Positions 6,436 through 14,175 of a DNA stretch of 39,962 nt are shown here, piece after piece. This DNA is from a virus. The position numbers and the translations under genes were made by a program. The stretch covers positions 1-39,962 of the IMG/VR virus record IMGVR_UViG_3300017776_000044. One strand, written 5' to 3'. Position 1 is the first letter of the stretch; every line of letters starts with the position of its first letter. Below the pieces are notes generated by a model. It saw only the letters and a program-made list of their open reading frames with translations, was not told the DNA's origin and made no database searches.

Positions 6436-7006
6436 GGCTTACCAAGTCCGCAAAGTCATGTTGGGGCGTTGCCGTCTCATGAACAACGTTAAGCGCAAAT
6501 GGTTTTACAACGTGCAGCACCCGAGCAAGATCACCGAGAACTACGAGGTGTGCATTGGCATTCCCGCAGCCGCATGGGAGGCGCTTGAGCCAGACTGGAA
6601 TGTGGCTTTCGATAGCTGGGGCTTGGATCGAGACAGCAAGATCGAACGGGTCACGGAGTTTGACGAGCAGTTGGCTGTGGTTCGCACGGCGCGCAAGTAC
6701 CAAAATAAAGACGGATCGGAATGGGCGCAGCCTAAGATTTTCGACAGCCGTGGCCAGCCTGTTAAGCCTGACCTCATGCCAGGCCACGGGTCCGTGATTC
6801 GACCCACTATTTTGCTGCGGTCCACAGAAAAAGGCGGGACACACTTTATGCAAGTGCAGCCAGCTTCTTTCCAGCTAATCAAACTCGAACAACACGTGGG
6901 GACTTATGACGCAGTGGAAGAAGAAGGTGCCTACGTCGCAGAAAACAGCTACGCGGCTGTCGCGGGTGGGTACGTCGCGGAATCTGAGGTCCAGGCCGAG
7001 TTCTAA
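6413..7006 (+). CDS. Single-stranded DNA-binding protein (T7 gp2.5-like)
   Basis: A 197-residue protein likely to coat single-stranded DNA and contact polymerase and helicase. Resemblance to T7 gp2.5 is in the central beta-barrel segment: IFDSRGQPVKPDLMPGHGS, then strands leading to QLIKLEQHVG. The tail ends in EVQAEF; a terminal Phe after acidic residues is the signature of gp2.5. The tail is less acidic than in T7. Of two in-frame ATGs, 6413 is chosen because AAGAGG is nine bases upstream; it touches the ATG at 6404. It sits between the small acidic gene and the endonuclease, as in T7. Confidence 0.75.
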   Translation: MTIQPFTEAYQVRKVMLGRCRLMNNVKRKWFYNVQHPSKITENYEVCIGIPAAAWEALEPDWNVAFDSWGLDRDSKIERVTEFDEQLAVVRTARKYQNKDGSEWAQPKIFDSRGQPVKPDLMPGHGSVIRPTILLRSTEKGGTHFMQVQPASFQLIKLEQHVGTYDAVEEEGAYVAENSYAAVAGGYVAESEVQAEF

Positions 7007-7415
7007 TCCCGGCAACCTGCAAGATGACGAAGGGTTAATTAAAGGTTTCCGCAGTCAGTTTGAAGAACGCATCGCATCGGACTTGGTGTCAAGAGGCATC
7101 AGGTTTCGGTACGAGCGCGAGGCCGACAAGCTGACGTGGATTAAACCCGCCACACACCACGTTTACACGACGGACTACGTGCTGCTGCTACCTGGCAACC
7201 GACAGATTTACGTCGAAGCTAAGGGGCGGCTGACCGGGGAAGACATGGCGAAAATGATTTTCATTCAGCGACAATACCCAGGGCTGGATATTCGGTTTCT
7301 GTTTGCCAATGCACGCACGTCCGCTGGGCGGCAAAAGAAAAACGCAGGTGAGTGGGCGACACGACACGGATTTGTTTGGGCAGAAAAGGTGGTGCCGGAG
7401 GGATGGTTGACATGA
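6906..7415 (+). CDS. Endonuclease I, Holliday-junction resolvase (T7 gp3-like)
   Basis: Resolves branched DNA and helps degrade host DNA. Catalytic residues of the T7 family are visible: Glu53 in SQFEERI, Asp90 in TTDYVLL, and Glu104-x-Lys106 in VEAKG, with the T7 spacing. The core begins near residue 48; the 45 residues before it are basic, low-complexity and overlap the SSB gene by 101 bases. The true start is therefore uncertain: ATG 6906 (GGGG four bases upstream) or GTG 6966, which has no Shine-Dalgarno. The stop overlaps the primase-helicase ATG as ATGA. Confidence 0.88.
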   Translation: MTQWKKKVPTSQKTATRLSRVGTSRNLRSRPSSNPGNLQDDEGLIKGFRSQFEERIASDLVSRGIRFRYEREADKLTWIKPATHHVYTTDYVLLLPGNRQIYVEAKGRLTGEDMAKMIFIQRQYPGLDIRFLFANARTSAGRQKKNAGEWATRHGFVWAEKVVPEGWLT

Positions 7416-9067
7416 CAACAGAACGGGAGAGCGCAATTCGGAGCCGGTTGCCGTGCCCTATTGAGGGATGCCAAAGCAGCGATGCGTATGCCGAATACAC
7501 CGATCATGGTTTTTGCTTCTCGTGCGGCGGAACCGTGCAGTATGGTGGCACAACACAGGACAGACACGACGTGCCACGTGCCAAGTCGGATAGCGTAGCG
7601 AAGCGCGGACAAATTCAAGCTATCCCCCAGCGTGGGCTGCGTAATATCCAAGTGCTTAAGCGGTACGGGTACGAAGTAGACGAAGACGGTAATCACCTCG
7701 CGCCGTTCTTTCAGCCCTCTGGTTTGGTCGCTGTCAAAGTGCGTACGCCAGACAAACAGTTTTACTTGCAGGGCAAACAGACTGACCGCCTGCCACTGTG
7801 GGGCCAAGGACTTGAAGCACCCAGCAAAAGCAAGACGTTGATTGTGACGGAGGGTGAGATTGATTGCCTCACAGTTGCGTCGCTGCGGTTGGAACACACG
7901 CACTGTGTTAGCCTGCCTCAAGGCAGCAACAGCGCGAAGACTGTATTACGACAAGAGTCCGAGTGGAATTACCTTACTGGCTGGGGGACAGTGGTCCTTG
8001 CGCTAGACGGAGATGACAACGGCGCTGAAGCGACGGAAGTCCTAGCAATGGCGCTGACGACAAGCGGCCAAGACGTTTCTGTGCGGCGTGTTAAGTGGCC
8101 GGTGGGTTACAAAGACGCTAACGATGTAGAGTGCAAGGCGGGGGCTGAGCATAGCCTGCAAAAAATCATTATGGGTTCTGCCCCCTGGCGACCCGAAGGC
8201 ATCCATGCGGCGCGAGACTTGCTGCACTTGCTGCTTGAAGAGGATAAGCCGGGCCTCAAGCCCATGTTCTCGGGTCTTGAAGAAAAGCTGAAGGGATACC
8301 GCCCCGAGCTTTGGACTATCGTTGCTGGCACGGGCGTGGGCAAGTCAACTTTAGCCAGTCACCTGGCTTGGGATTTGATGGCTAATCATGGCGAGCCAGT
8401 TGGCTTGATGCTGCTCGAACAGAACAACAAAAAGACACTACAGCAGCTTATTGGTATCAACATCGGCCAGCCATTGTACCAACAAGCCAACGCTATCCCC
8501 AAGCAAGAGCAGGTCGAGGAAGGGTTGAAGCTCTTTACTGATAACAACTGTTTTATTTTTGACCACTTCGGCTCAACGGATAGCAACGATTTGCTTAAGC
8601 GTATGTCCTTCCTCGCAACGGGTGCGGGGTGCCGATGGATAATCTTCGACCACATCACTATGGCAACCACTTTAGGGTTTGACAGTGACAGCAGTGGCCT
8701 GAGTGAAAGGCAAATGATTGACGCAATCACTACGCGCATTCGCAGTCAGATTGTAGAGGGGTGTGGCGTCGGCGTGATTATGGTTAGCCACACGCGCAAG
8801 GCAACGGGCGGCGGTGAGCATGCAGATGGGTCGGCGTCTGTGCGGATCAGCGACATTCGAGGCAGCGGGTCCATCGGCCAGCTATCTGATGCAATAATAT
8901 CGATTGAAAAAGTGAAGGACAACGATAGCGAGGTCGTTGAAAACATGGTGCAAATGAATGTTCTCAAAAATCGGTGGTGCGGTTCGACGGGTTTTGCGGG
9001 GCTGCTTAAGTACGATGAAGATCGGGGGCTACTCGTTGAAGAGCAAGGCCAGCCAGCAGAATTTTGA
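7412..9067 (+). CDS. DNA primase-helicase (T7 gp4-like)
   Basis: A 552-residue bifunctional replication protein. The N-terminal zinc site uses Cys15, Cys20, Cys35 and Cys38. The TOPRIM primase core has EGEID near residue 147 and DGDDNG around 196. The C-terminal RecA-like helicase has Walker A GTGVGKST (about 306-313), Walker B IIFDHI (about 409), and a conserved VSHTRKA segment followed by the SDIRGSGSIGQLSD loop. ATG 7412 is preferred over 7403 because GGAGGG is nine bases upstream and the start overlaps the endonuclease stop. T7 gp4A is of similar length (566), so nothing is missing. Confidence 0.96.
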   Translation: MTTERESAIRSRLPCPIEGCQSSDAYAEYTDHGFCFSCGGTVQYGGTTQDRHDVPRAKSDSVAKRGQIQAIPQRGLRNIQVLKRYGYEVDEDGNHLAPFFQPSGLVAVKVRTPDKQFYLQGKQTDRLPLWGQGLEAPSKSKTLIVTEGEIDCLTVASLRLEHTHCVSLPQGSNSAKTVLRQESEWNYLTGWGTVVLALDGDDNGAEATEVLAMALTTSGQDVSVRRVKWPVGYKDANDVECKAGAEHSLQKIIMGSAPWRPEGIHAARDLLHLLLEEDKPGLKPMFSGLEEKLKGYRPELWTIVAGTGVGKSTLASHLAWDLMANHGEPVGLMLLEQNNKKTLQQLIGINIGQPLYQQANAIPKQEQVEEGLKLFTDNNCFIFDHFGSTDSNDLLKRMSFLATGAGCRWIIFDHITMATTLGFDSDSSGLSERQMIDAITTRIRSQIVEGCGVGVIMVSHTRKATGGGEHADGSASVRISDIRGSGSIGQLSDAIISIEKVKDNDSEVVENMVQMNVLKNRWCGSTGFAGLLKYDEDRGLLVEEQGQPAEF

Positions 9068-9401
9068 TTTGCTGTATGACGTGCACGATCTTGCATGCAC
9101 GTACGCGTATGACCGGCCCAAGTGGACCCCGTTCAAGGACAAGCTTGGCGAGGAAATCCGGCGGCTAGAAAACGAGTTTGATTCGCTGGATGGGGTGCTG
9201 TCATTGATGCGCCAAGGGGTTGGCTTGACGGCTGACGATTTAATCTCGATGGGGTTTTGGTGGCGCAAGCCCTCAAACGTATGGGCTGAGCTAAGACGAT
9301 ACGGCTATGACTTAGTAGCTTTTCGCACAGGCCATAGACAAAGACGTTATTATCTTAGGGAGTATGCACCCGATGTTACTTGCGGTGGACGGAGAGTTTG
9401 A
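9015..9401 (+). CDS. Hypothetical protein between helicase and polymerase, possible winged helix
   Basis: About 128 residues if started at ATG 9015, which overlaps the helicase gene by 53 bases. TTG 9069 or GTG 9081 would avoid the overlap but lack a good ribosome-binding site. The N-terminal half is helical and charged. LTADDLISMGFWWRKPSNVWAE style residues near 77-97, followed by a short hairpin with basic residues (RTGHRQRRYYLRE), look like a winged-helix DNA-binding fold. The 3' end overlaps the polymerase start by 29 bases. No family assigned. Confidence 0.6.
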   Translation: MKIGGYSLKSKASQQNFDLLYDVHDLACTYAYDRPKWTPFKDKLGEEIRRLENEFDSLDGVLSLMRQGVGLTADDLISMGFWWRKPSNVWAELRRYGYDLVAFRTGHRQRRYYLREYAPDVTCGGRRV

Positions 9402-11127
9402 CAGTTTAGACCCAACTGTTTGCACGGCGCTTTGTTGGGTGGACATAGACACGGGCGATGAACACGACTGCGGGTTAGGCGTGGAGGGCGGCTTGCGGTT
9501 TTTGATGGGCGACCACACACTTGTGTTCCACAACGGCGTAGCGTTTGACCTCCCGGCCCTGCGCAAGCTTTACCCGTGGTTCCAGCCACGCAACCCAATC
9601 GTTGACACTTTAGTTCTGAGCCGATTGGCATACCCTGATTTAGCAGAGCGTGACCTTACTAAGTGGACCGTGCAAGAAATGCGCGAGTTAGATCACCGGG
9701 CAAGACCAGGTAGCCACGCACTTAACACGTGGGGCGTGCGGCTGGGCTTGAACAAAGGCGAGTACAGCGGCGAGTGGACGGATGGATACAACGCAGAGCT
9801 AGCTGAGTATTGTCTTAACGACTGCCGCGTAACGGCACGGCTTTACAAGAAAGTGGCGCAGCTTGGTATCAGCGAAGAGGCGGACAAGTTAGAGCATGAG
9901 TTTGCTGCGGTGTGCGTTGTGATGCAGACGCACGGCTTTGCATTTGACGATCATAAAGCGCGCTTGCTTTACGAAACTTTATTGCGCGCCGTAGATGACA
10001 TTGAAGGTGAGATGCTTGAGACCTTTGGGTCTTGGTACGAGGCAGATGGTCCGCTTGTCGTGCCGAAGCGCAGCATGGCTTACAAGAACAAACCCCACGT
10101 AACCGAGGGCTGCGCGTACCAGAAAGTTAAGCTTGTGCACTTCAACCCGAACAGCCGCGCACACATCGCCAAAGTTTTGCAAGCTCAGGGCTGGAAGCCA
10201 AGCGTGATGACGGAAAGCGGCAAGTTACCCCGCGTGGACGAAAGCATACTGAACAGTATTAGCGACCAGTTTCCAGCGGCGAAGCTGTTAGCGCGCAGCT
10301 TTATGCTAACGAAACGGTTAGGCTTGGTACGCAGTTGGATTGAGCATTCACGCAACGGGCGTATACACGCACGCGTAATCTCCAATTCGGCAAGGACCGG
10401 CCGGACATCTTCAGTTGCTCCCAACATGCAGCAAATTCCAAATTTGGGGAGCGAGTACGGCAAAGAGTGCCGAGAACTTTTTACTGCAAGTGCTGGTCGC
10501 AAGTTACTTGCTGCGGATTTAGACAAGGCAGAGCTGATGGTCTTGGCGCATTACATGCACCCGTACGACAACGGCGCATACGCGAAAATCCTAGCGGATG
10601 GAGATGCCCACCAAACGAACGCAGACGCAATGGGGATTAGCCGGGACAGGGCAAAGGGTGTGGTCTTCGCGATGATTTATGGCAGCGGGGATGAGCGCTT
10701 GGGCCGCATGGCGGGGGCGGACGGTAAGACAGTGCGCAAAAGGCTGTTGGCGGCATTGCCTGCACTCGACGCTCTTATCAAAAAGGCGCGCAAAGTTGCG
10801 AAGAAAGCTAAACAGTTGCGGAGCTTGGACGGGCGCGTCATCCCTATAGACAGTGACCACAAAGCCCTAAACTATTTGATTCAAAGCGCAACAAGTTGCC
10901 TGGCTAAGCATTGGGCCGTGCGTGCAACTCAACTGACAGCGCACCTTGACTGCCACCTTGTTCTATACGTGCACGACGAACTTCAGTTTGACTGTGCAGA
11001 GGAGAATTTGGTTGAGGCTTCGCATGCAATTACGCAAGCATTGCGAGAAGCCAACGATTTCTTTAGTGTTCGCGCACCACTAACTTGTGACGTGAAGGTT
11101 GGCGACAATTGGAGCGAAAGCCATTAG
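9373..11127 (+). CDS. Family A DNA polymerase with 3'-5' exonuclease (T7 gp5-like)
   Basis: Replicative polymerase of 584 residues (T7: 704). Exonuclease motifs: VDGEFD near the N-terminus, FHNGVAFDLP, and YCLNDCRVTARLY. Polymerase motifs: A LLAADLDKAEL (about 378-388); B RDRAKGVVFAMIYGSGDE with Arg424, Lys428 and Tyr436; C YVHDELQFD (about 532-540). The residue matching T7 Tyr526 / E. coli Pol I Phe762 is Phe432. The ATG at 9364 follows AGGGAG by one base; the ATG at 9373 is at proper distance and is taken as start. The thumb region is shorter than in T7, so a T7-type thioredoxin-binding loop is doubtful. Confidence 0.96.
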   Translation: MLLAVDGEFDSLDPTVCTALCWVDIDTGDEHDCGLGVEGGLRFLMGDHTLVFHNGVAFDLPALRKLYPWFQPRNPIVDTLVLSRLAYPDLAERDLTKWTVQEMRELDHRARPGSHALNTWGVRLGLNKGEYSGEWTDGYNAELAEYCLNDCRVTARLYKKVAQLGISEEADKLEHEFAAVCVVMQTHGFAFDDHKARLLYETLLRAVDDIEGEMLETFGSWYEADGPLVVPKRSMAYKNKPHVTEGCAYQKVKLVHFNPNSRAHIAKVLQAQGWKPSVMTESGKLPRVDESILNSISDQFPAAKLLARSFMLTKRLGLVRSWIEHSRNGRIHARVISNSARTGRTSSVAPNMQQIPNLGSEYGKECRELFTASAGRKLLAADLDKAELMVLAHYMHPYDNGAYAKILADGDAHQTNADAMGISRDRAKGVVFAMIYGSGDERLGRMAGADGKTVRKRLLAALPALDALIKKARKVAKKAKQLRSLDGRVIPIDSDHKALNYLIQSATSCLAKHWAVRATQLTAHLDCHLVLYVHDELQFDCAEENLVEASHAITQALREANDFFSVRAPLTCDVKVGDNWSESH

Positions 11128-11136
11128 GAGAGTTCT

Positions 11137-11877
11137 TTGCGTGCTGTTATTGACGCGGACGTTTTAGTCTATCAAGCGTGCCTTGCTGCTACGACCCCGG
11201 CGGAGCATGAGATACATGGTGACGTAGTGATAACCGATTGGCTAAGCACTACGGAAGCTGAGCTGGTCTTTGACAATCTAGCCGAGGCCATTCGAGACCA
11301 GACAGAGGCGACGAGCTTGATGTTTTGTTTGTCGGACAGCGCCAACTACCGCAAAGAGTTATTCCCTGCGTACAAAGCCAATCGCAAAGGCAGGCGTCCG
11401 CTCGGCTGGTCGTTCATGCGTGGGTACTGCACCGACAAGTACGGCGGGTTTAGCAAGCCGACCCTGGAGGGGGATGACCTAGTGGGTATGTACGGCAGTG
11501 AACCTGGCAGCATCATTGTGAGTATCGACAAAGACCTGCGCACCGTGCCGGGACTGCACCTAGACATGGCAGAGCGGGAAGTTATCGAGGTTAGCGCCGA
11601 CGAAGCAAACCTAACTCACATGGTGCAAACGCTTACAGGTGACACCACAGATAATTATCCAGGTTGCCCAGGTCTTGGTAAAGTTAGGGCAGCGCGATTG
11701 CTTGAGACTTGCCACACACCGTCGCAAAGGTGGGAGGCTGTAGTTAGCGCGTATCTAAAAGCAGGCGAAAGTGCAACGGATGCGTTGACGCAAGCACGAC
11801 TTGCGTACATTCTGCGGTCCCCTTCGGAGTATCATTTGGACACAGGAGTTGAGCTTTGGAACCCGCCGACCTCGTAA
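11137..11877 (+). CDS. 5'-3' exonuclease (T7 gp6-like, FEN superfamily)
   Basis: Removes primers and degrades host DNA. The 246-residue protein starts at TTG 11137 with AGGAG upstream; no ATG is available near the conserved N-terminus (VIDADVLVYQAC). Acidic metal ligands are visible in IDADV, in LEGDDLVGM (about 109-117) and SIDKDL (about 129-134). TGDTTDNYPGCPGLGKVRA (about 168-186) is the helix-hairpin-helix-like DNA-binding part with the second metal site. It follows the polymerase by nine bases, as expected for this gene order. Confidence 0.9.
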   Translation: MRAVIDADVLVYQACLAATTPAEHEIHGDVVITDWLSTTEAELVFDNLAEAIRDQTEATSLMFCLSDSANYRKELFPAYKANRKGRRPLGWSFMRGYCTDKYGGFSKPTLEGDDLVGMYGSEPGSIIVSIDKDLRTVPGLHLDMAEREVIEVSADEANLTHMVQTLTGDTTDNYPGCPGLGKVRAARLLETCHTPSQRWEAVVSAYLKAGESATDALTQARLAYILRSPSEYHLDTGVELWNPPTS

Positions 11878-12077
11878 ACTTCCCCCCGCACTACACACAA
11901 GGGATTGAATGCTATGATTACATCAACAGTCACAACATGTCCTATGCGCAGGGGGCAGTGTGCAAGTACATCACCCGTTACAAGCACAAGGGCACCGCGC
12001 TTCAAGACTTGAAAAAGGCCGAATGGTATCTGCGCCAGTTAATTTTAGAAGAAGAAGCTAGAGAGAAACTGAAATGA
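11856..12077 (+). CDS. DUF3310 family small protein
   Basis: 73 residues with the DUF3310 pattern: PPHYTQGIECYDYI, then NMSYAQGAVCKYITRYKHKG, then LKKAEWYLRQLI. The family is widespread in phages and sometimes labelled a nucleotide-kinase-like or nucleotide-metabolism protein; its reaction is not established. Start is TTG 11856 with CAGGAG eight bases upstream, inside the end of the exonuclease gene. Its stop overlaps the reductase start as ATGA, linking it to nucleotide supply. Confidence 0.85.
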   Translation: MEPADLVNFPPHYTQGIECYDYINSHNMSYAQGAVCKYITRYKHKGTALQDLKKAEWYLRQLILEEEAREKLK

Positions 12078-13729
12078 CATTTAGAAATTTTTTCGCCGAG
12101 ACTGTGTTCAACCAGAAATACTCACACGACGGAGCAGAAACATGGCCGAAGCTATGTCGTGCCTTGGTGGACGCTGTTTGTGGCGAGCTTATGCCAGCCG
12201 ACGACAAAGATCAGCTTGTGCAATACATGGTCGATTTTAAGTGGCTTGCTGGTGGGCGCTACCTGGCGAACGCAAACAAACAGTGGAAGGCGTACAATAA
12301 CTGTTTCTTGCTTGCAGCAACGGAAGACACCCGTGAGGATTGGGGCAACCTCTCGCGGTGGAGTGAGCTTTGTTTAACTATGGGCGGCGGAATTGGCATT
12401 GATGCAAGCGCCTATCGACCCAAAGGATCCCCACTTAAGCGCAGTGGCGGCGTTGCGTCTGGCGCAGTCTCTAAGTTGCTTATGATTAATGAGATTGGGC
12501 GGCAGGTAAGACAAGGTGGCGACCGGCGTTCGGCGATGTACGGGTCGCTTAACTGGGAGCATGGCGACATTGACGATTTCTTGAACGCAAAAAATTGGCA
12601 CAACATGCCGATTGCTGGGACTGGCAAAACGATTGCTGATGTTAAGGCAGAGGATTTTAACTTTCCTGCACCTCTCGACATGATGAACATTTCGGTGAAT
12701 TACGACACGAAATGGATTCAAGAATATTATAGAACGGGTGAACCCGGCCGCGTGTTCCGCAAGAACGTAGAGCAAGCCTTGACCACGTCCGAGCCTGGGT
12801 TTTCTTTCAACTTCTTTGAGCATGAGGGTGAGACCTTGCGCAACGCCTGCACAGAGGTTACGTCGCACATCGACACACCACATGACGTGTGTAACCTTGC
12901 GAGCGTTAACTTTTCCCGCATTGAAAACGTGCAAGAGCTGGAAGACGTGACCCGTCTTGTGACAAAATTTCTGCTATGTGGTACTATCGTTAGCGCTTTG
13001 CCCTACCAAGAAGTTTATGATTGCCGGGAAAAAAATCGGCGGCTTGGCGTTGGTATTATGGGCATGCACGAATGGCTCCTGGCGCGTGGGTCCAAGTACG
13101 AGGTGACAGAAGAGTTGCACGAATGGCTAAATGTATACGAGAGCGCATCAGATTCGGAAGCAACAGCGTTCTCGGAAACCCTTGGTGTCTCGCGGCCAAA
13201 GGGCGTGCGCGCCATTGCGCCGACCGGGAGCATTGGCATTCTTGCAGGCACAACAACGGGCATCGAACCGCTGTTTGCTGTCGCTTACAAGCGCCGTTGG
13301 CTGGGTCCAGATAACCAGTGGCAGTACCAATACGTTGTCGATAGCGCGGCGCAAGAGGTCATTGATCGTTACGGTGTGGACCCCGACAAAATTGAAAGCG
13401 CCCTAGACCTCGCCGCCGAGCCAGAACGTCGCCTAAAATTCCAGGCTGACGTGCAGTCGTACGTGGATCAAAGCATCAGTTCGACGGTAAATCTCCCATC
13501 ATGGGGGTCTGACCTCAACAACGAAGACACCCTGGATGATTACGTCCACTTGGTCGCCAGGTACGCAGATAAAATCCGTGGCCTGACGTTTTATGCTGAT
13601 GGCTCGCGTGGCGGTCAGCCTCTAACAGCGGTGCCACACAGCGAAGCTAGCAATCAGCAAGGCATTACGTTTGTCGAAACGCACGACGTGTGTGAGATCG
13701 GCGGCAAAGGGGGTGTGTGTGGCGCTTAA
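12074..13729 (+). CDS. nrdJ: Class II (adenosylcobalamin-dependent) ribonucleotide reductase
   Basis: Reduces ribonucleotides to deoxyribonucleotides for phage DNA synthesis. At 551 residues it is a single-chain, minimal form. Active-site set: Asn257, Cys259 (thiyl radical) and Glu261 in RNACTEV; redox pair Cys77 in NNCFLL and Cys273 in DVCNLASVN; C-terminal shuttle pair Cys540 and Cys549 in the last twelve residues. No ATP-cone is seen at the N-terminus and there is no small-subunit gene nearby, which points to class II, needing host cobalamin. The PTGSIGILAGTTTGIEP loop is the phosphate-binding segment. T7 itself lacks a reductase; B12-dependent ones are typical of marine podoviruses. Confidence 0.92.
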   Translation: MTFRNFFAETVFNQKYSHDGAETWPKLCRALVDAVCGELMPADDKDQLVQYMVDFKWLAGGRYLANANKQWKAYNNCFLLAATEDTREDWGNLSRWSELCLTMGGGIGIDASAYRPKGSPLKRSGGVASGAVSKLLMINEIGRQVRQGGDRRSAMYGSLNWEHGDIDDFLNAKNWHNMPIAGTGKTIADVKAEDFNFPAPLDMMNISVNYDTKWIQEYYRTGEPGRVFRKNVEQALTTSEPGFSFNFFEHEGETLRNACTEVTSHIDTPHDVCNLASVNFSRIENVQELEDVTRLVTKFLLCGTIVSALPYQEVYDCREKNRRLGVGIMGMHEWLLARGSKYEVTEELHEWLNVYESASDSEATAFSETLGVSRPKGVRAIAPTGSIGILAGTTTGIEPLFAVAYKRRWLGPDNQWQYQYVVDSAAQEVIDRYGVDPDKIESALDLAAEPERRLKFQADVQSYVDQSISSTVNLPSWGSDLNNEDTLDDYVHLVARYADKIRGLTFYADGSRGGQPLTAVPHSEASNQQGITFVETHDVCEIGGKGGVCGA

Positions 13730-13904
13730 ACCCCCAGCGATTACTGAAGAGTTGCTTGATTATCTGGCCAAGGTTTTCCCCGACCGCGCCCCAAGCATTG
13801 ATTGGGATGACCGGATGGTTTGGCAGTTGGTAGGAGAGGTGAAGGTGCAGCAGCATCTTCGCCACCTCTATAACCAGCAGCTTGAGAAAAACATGAAAGG
13901 TTAA
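13719..13904 (+). CDS. Conserved hypothetical protein before the virion genes
   Basis: 61 residues (MALKPPAITEELLDYLAKVFPDRAP...), acidic then basic, all helical in appearance, with the DRMVWQLVGEVKVQQHL pattern recurring in marine T7-like phages at this position. The frame is open to 13671 inside the reductase gene. GTG 13719 is chosen because a GGGGG run stands about eight bases before it. GTG 13713 is possible. Function unknown. Confidence 0.7.
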   Translation: MALKPPAITEELLDYLAKVFPDRAPSIDWDDRMVWQLVGEVKVQQHLRHLYNQQLEKNMKG

Positions 13905-13908
13905 GACC

Positions 13909-14175
13909 ATGTGCCTAGGCGGAAACAGCTCCCCATCACCTATGCCCCCTATGCCTGCGCCCCCTCCCCCGCAGCCAGTGGTAATCGTGCAGCCCCCCGA
14001 GGTAACGCCCGAGCCAACGAGAGAGCTAGGGCCAAAGCAGCAAGCACCGGCTATGGCTGGTGGCAATCGGACTGGCGCAAAGCGTGCGGCCCTAATGATT
14101 AAGAGGCCTAAGAACGCTAACGTCTCGCCGCCTGTAAACACCACCGCTTACACGGGGTTAAAAATTAGTGGTTAG
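13909..14175 (+). CDS. Proline-rich small protein
   Basis: 88 residues, starting MCLGGNSS, then a Pro-rich stretch (residues 9-37, about half Pro) and a basic C-terminal half with NRTGAKRAALMIKRPK. No domain recognised. Similar Pro-rich proteins with an MC-GG start lie just before the portal gene in many marine podoviruses and are probably structural. The stop overlaps the portal start. Confidence 0.7.
   Translation: MCLGGNSSPSPMPPMPAPPPPQPVVIVQPPEVTPEPTRELGPKQQAPAMAGGNRTGAKRAALMIKRPKNANVSPPVNTTAYTGLKISG

Noticed and set aside
7265-7921. Minus-strand open frame of 218 codons opposite endonuclease and primase genes.
   Set aside because: Shadow of the + strand codon pattern; Cys/His/Arg-rich composition typical of antisense frames.
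9351-9372. TATCTTAGGGAGTATGC before the DNA polymerase gene as a phage promoter.
   Set aside because: No palindrome or shared upstream block; AGGGAG is fully explained as the Shine-Dalgarno for ATG 9373.
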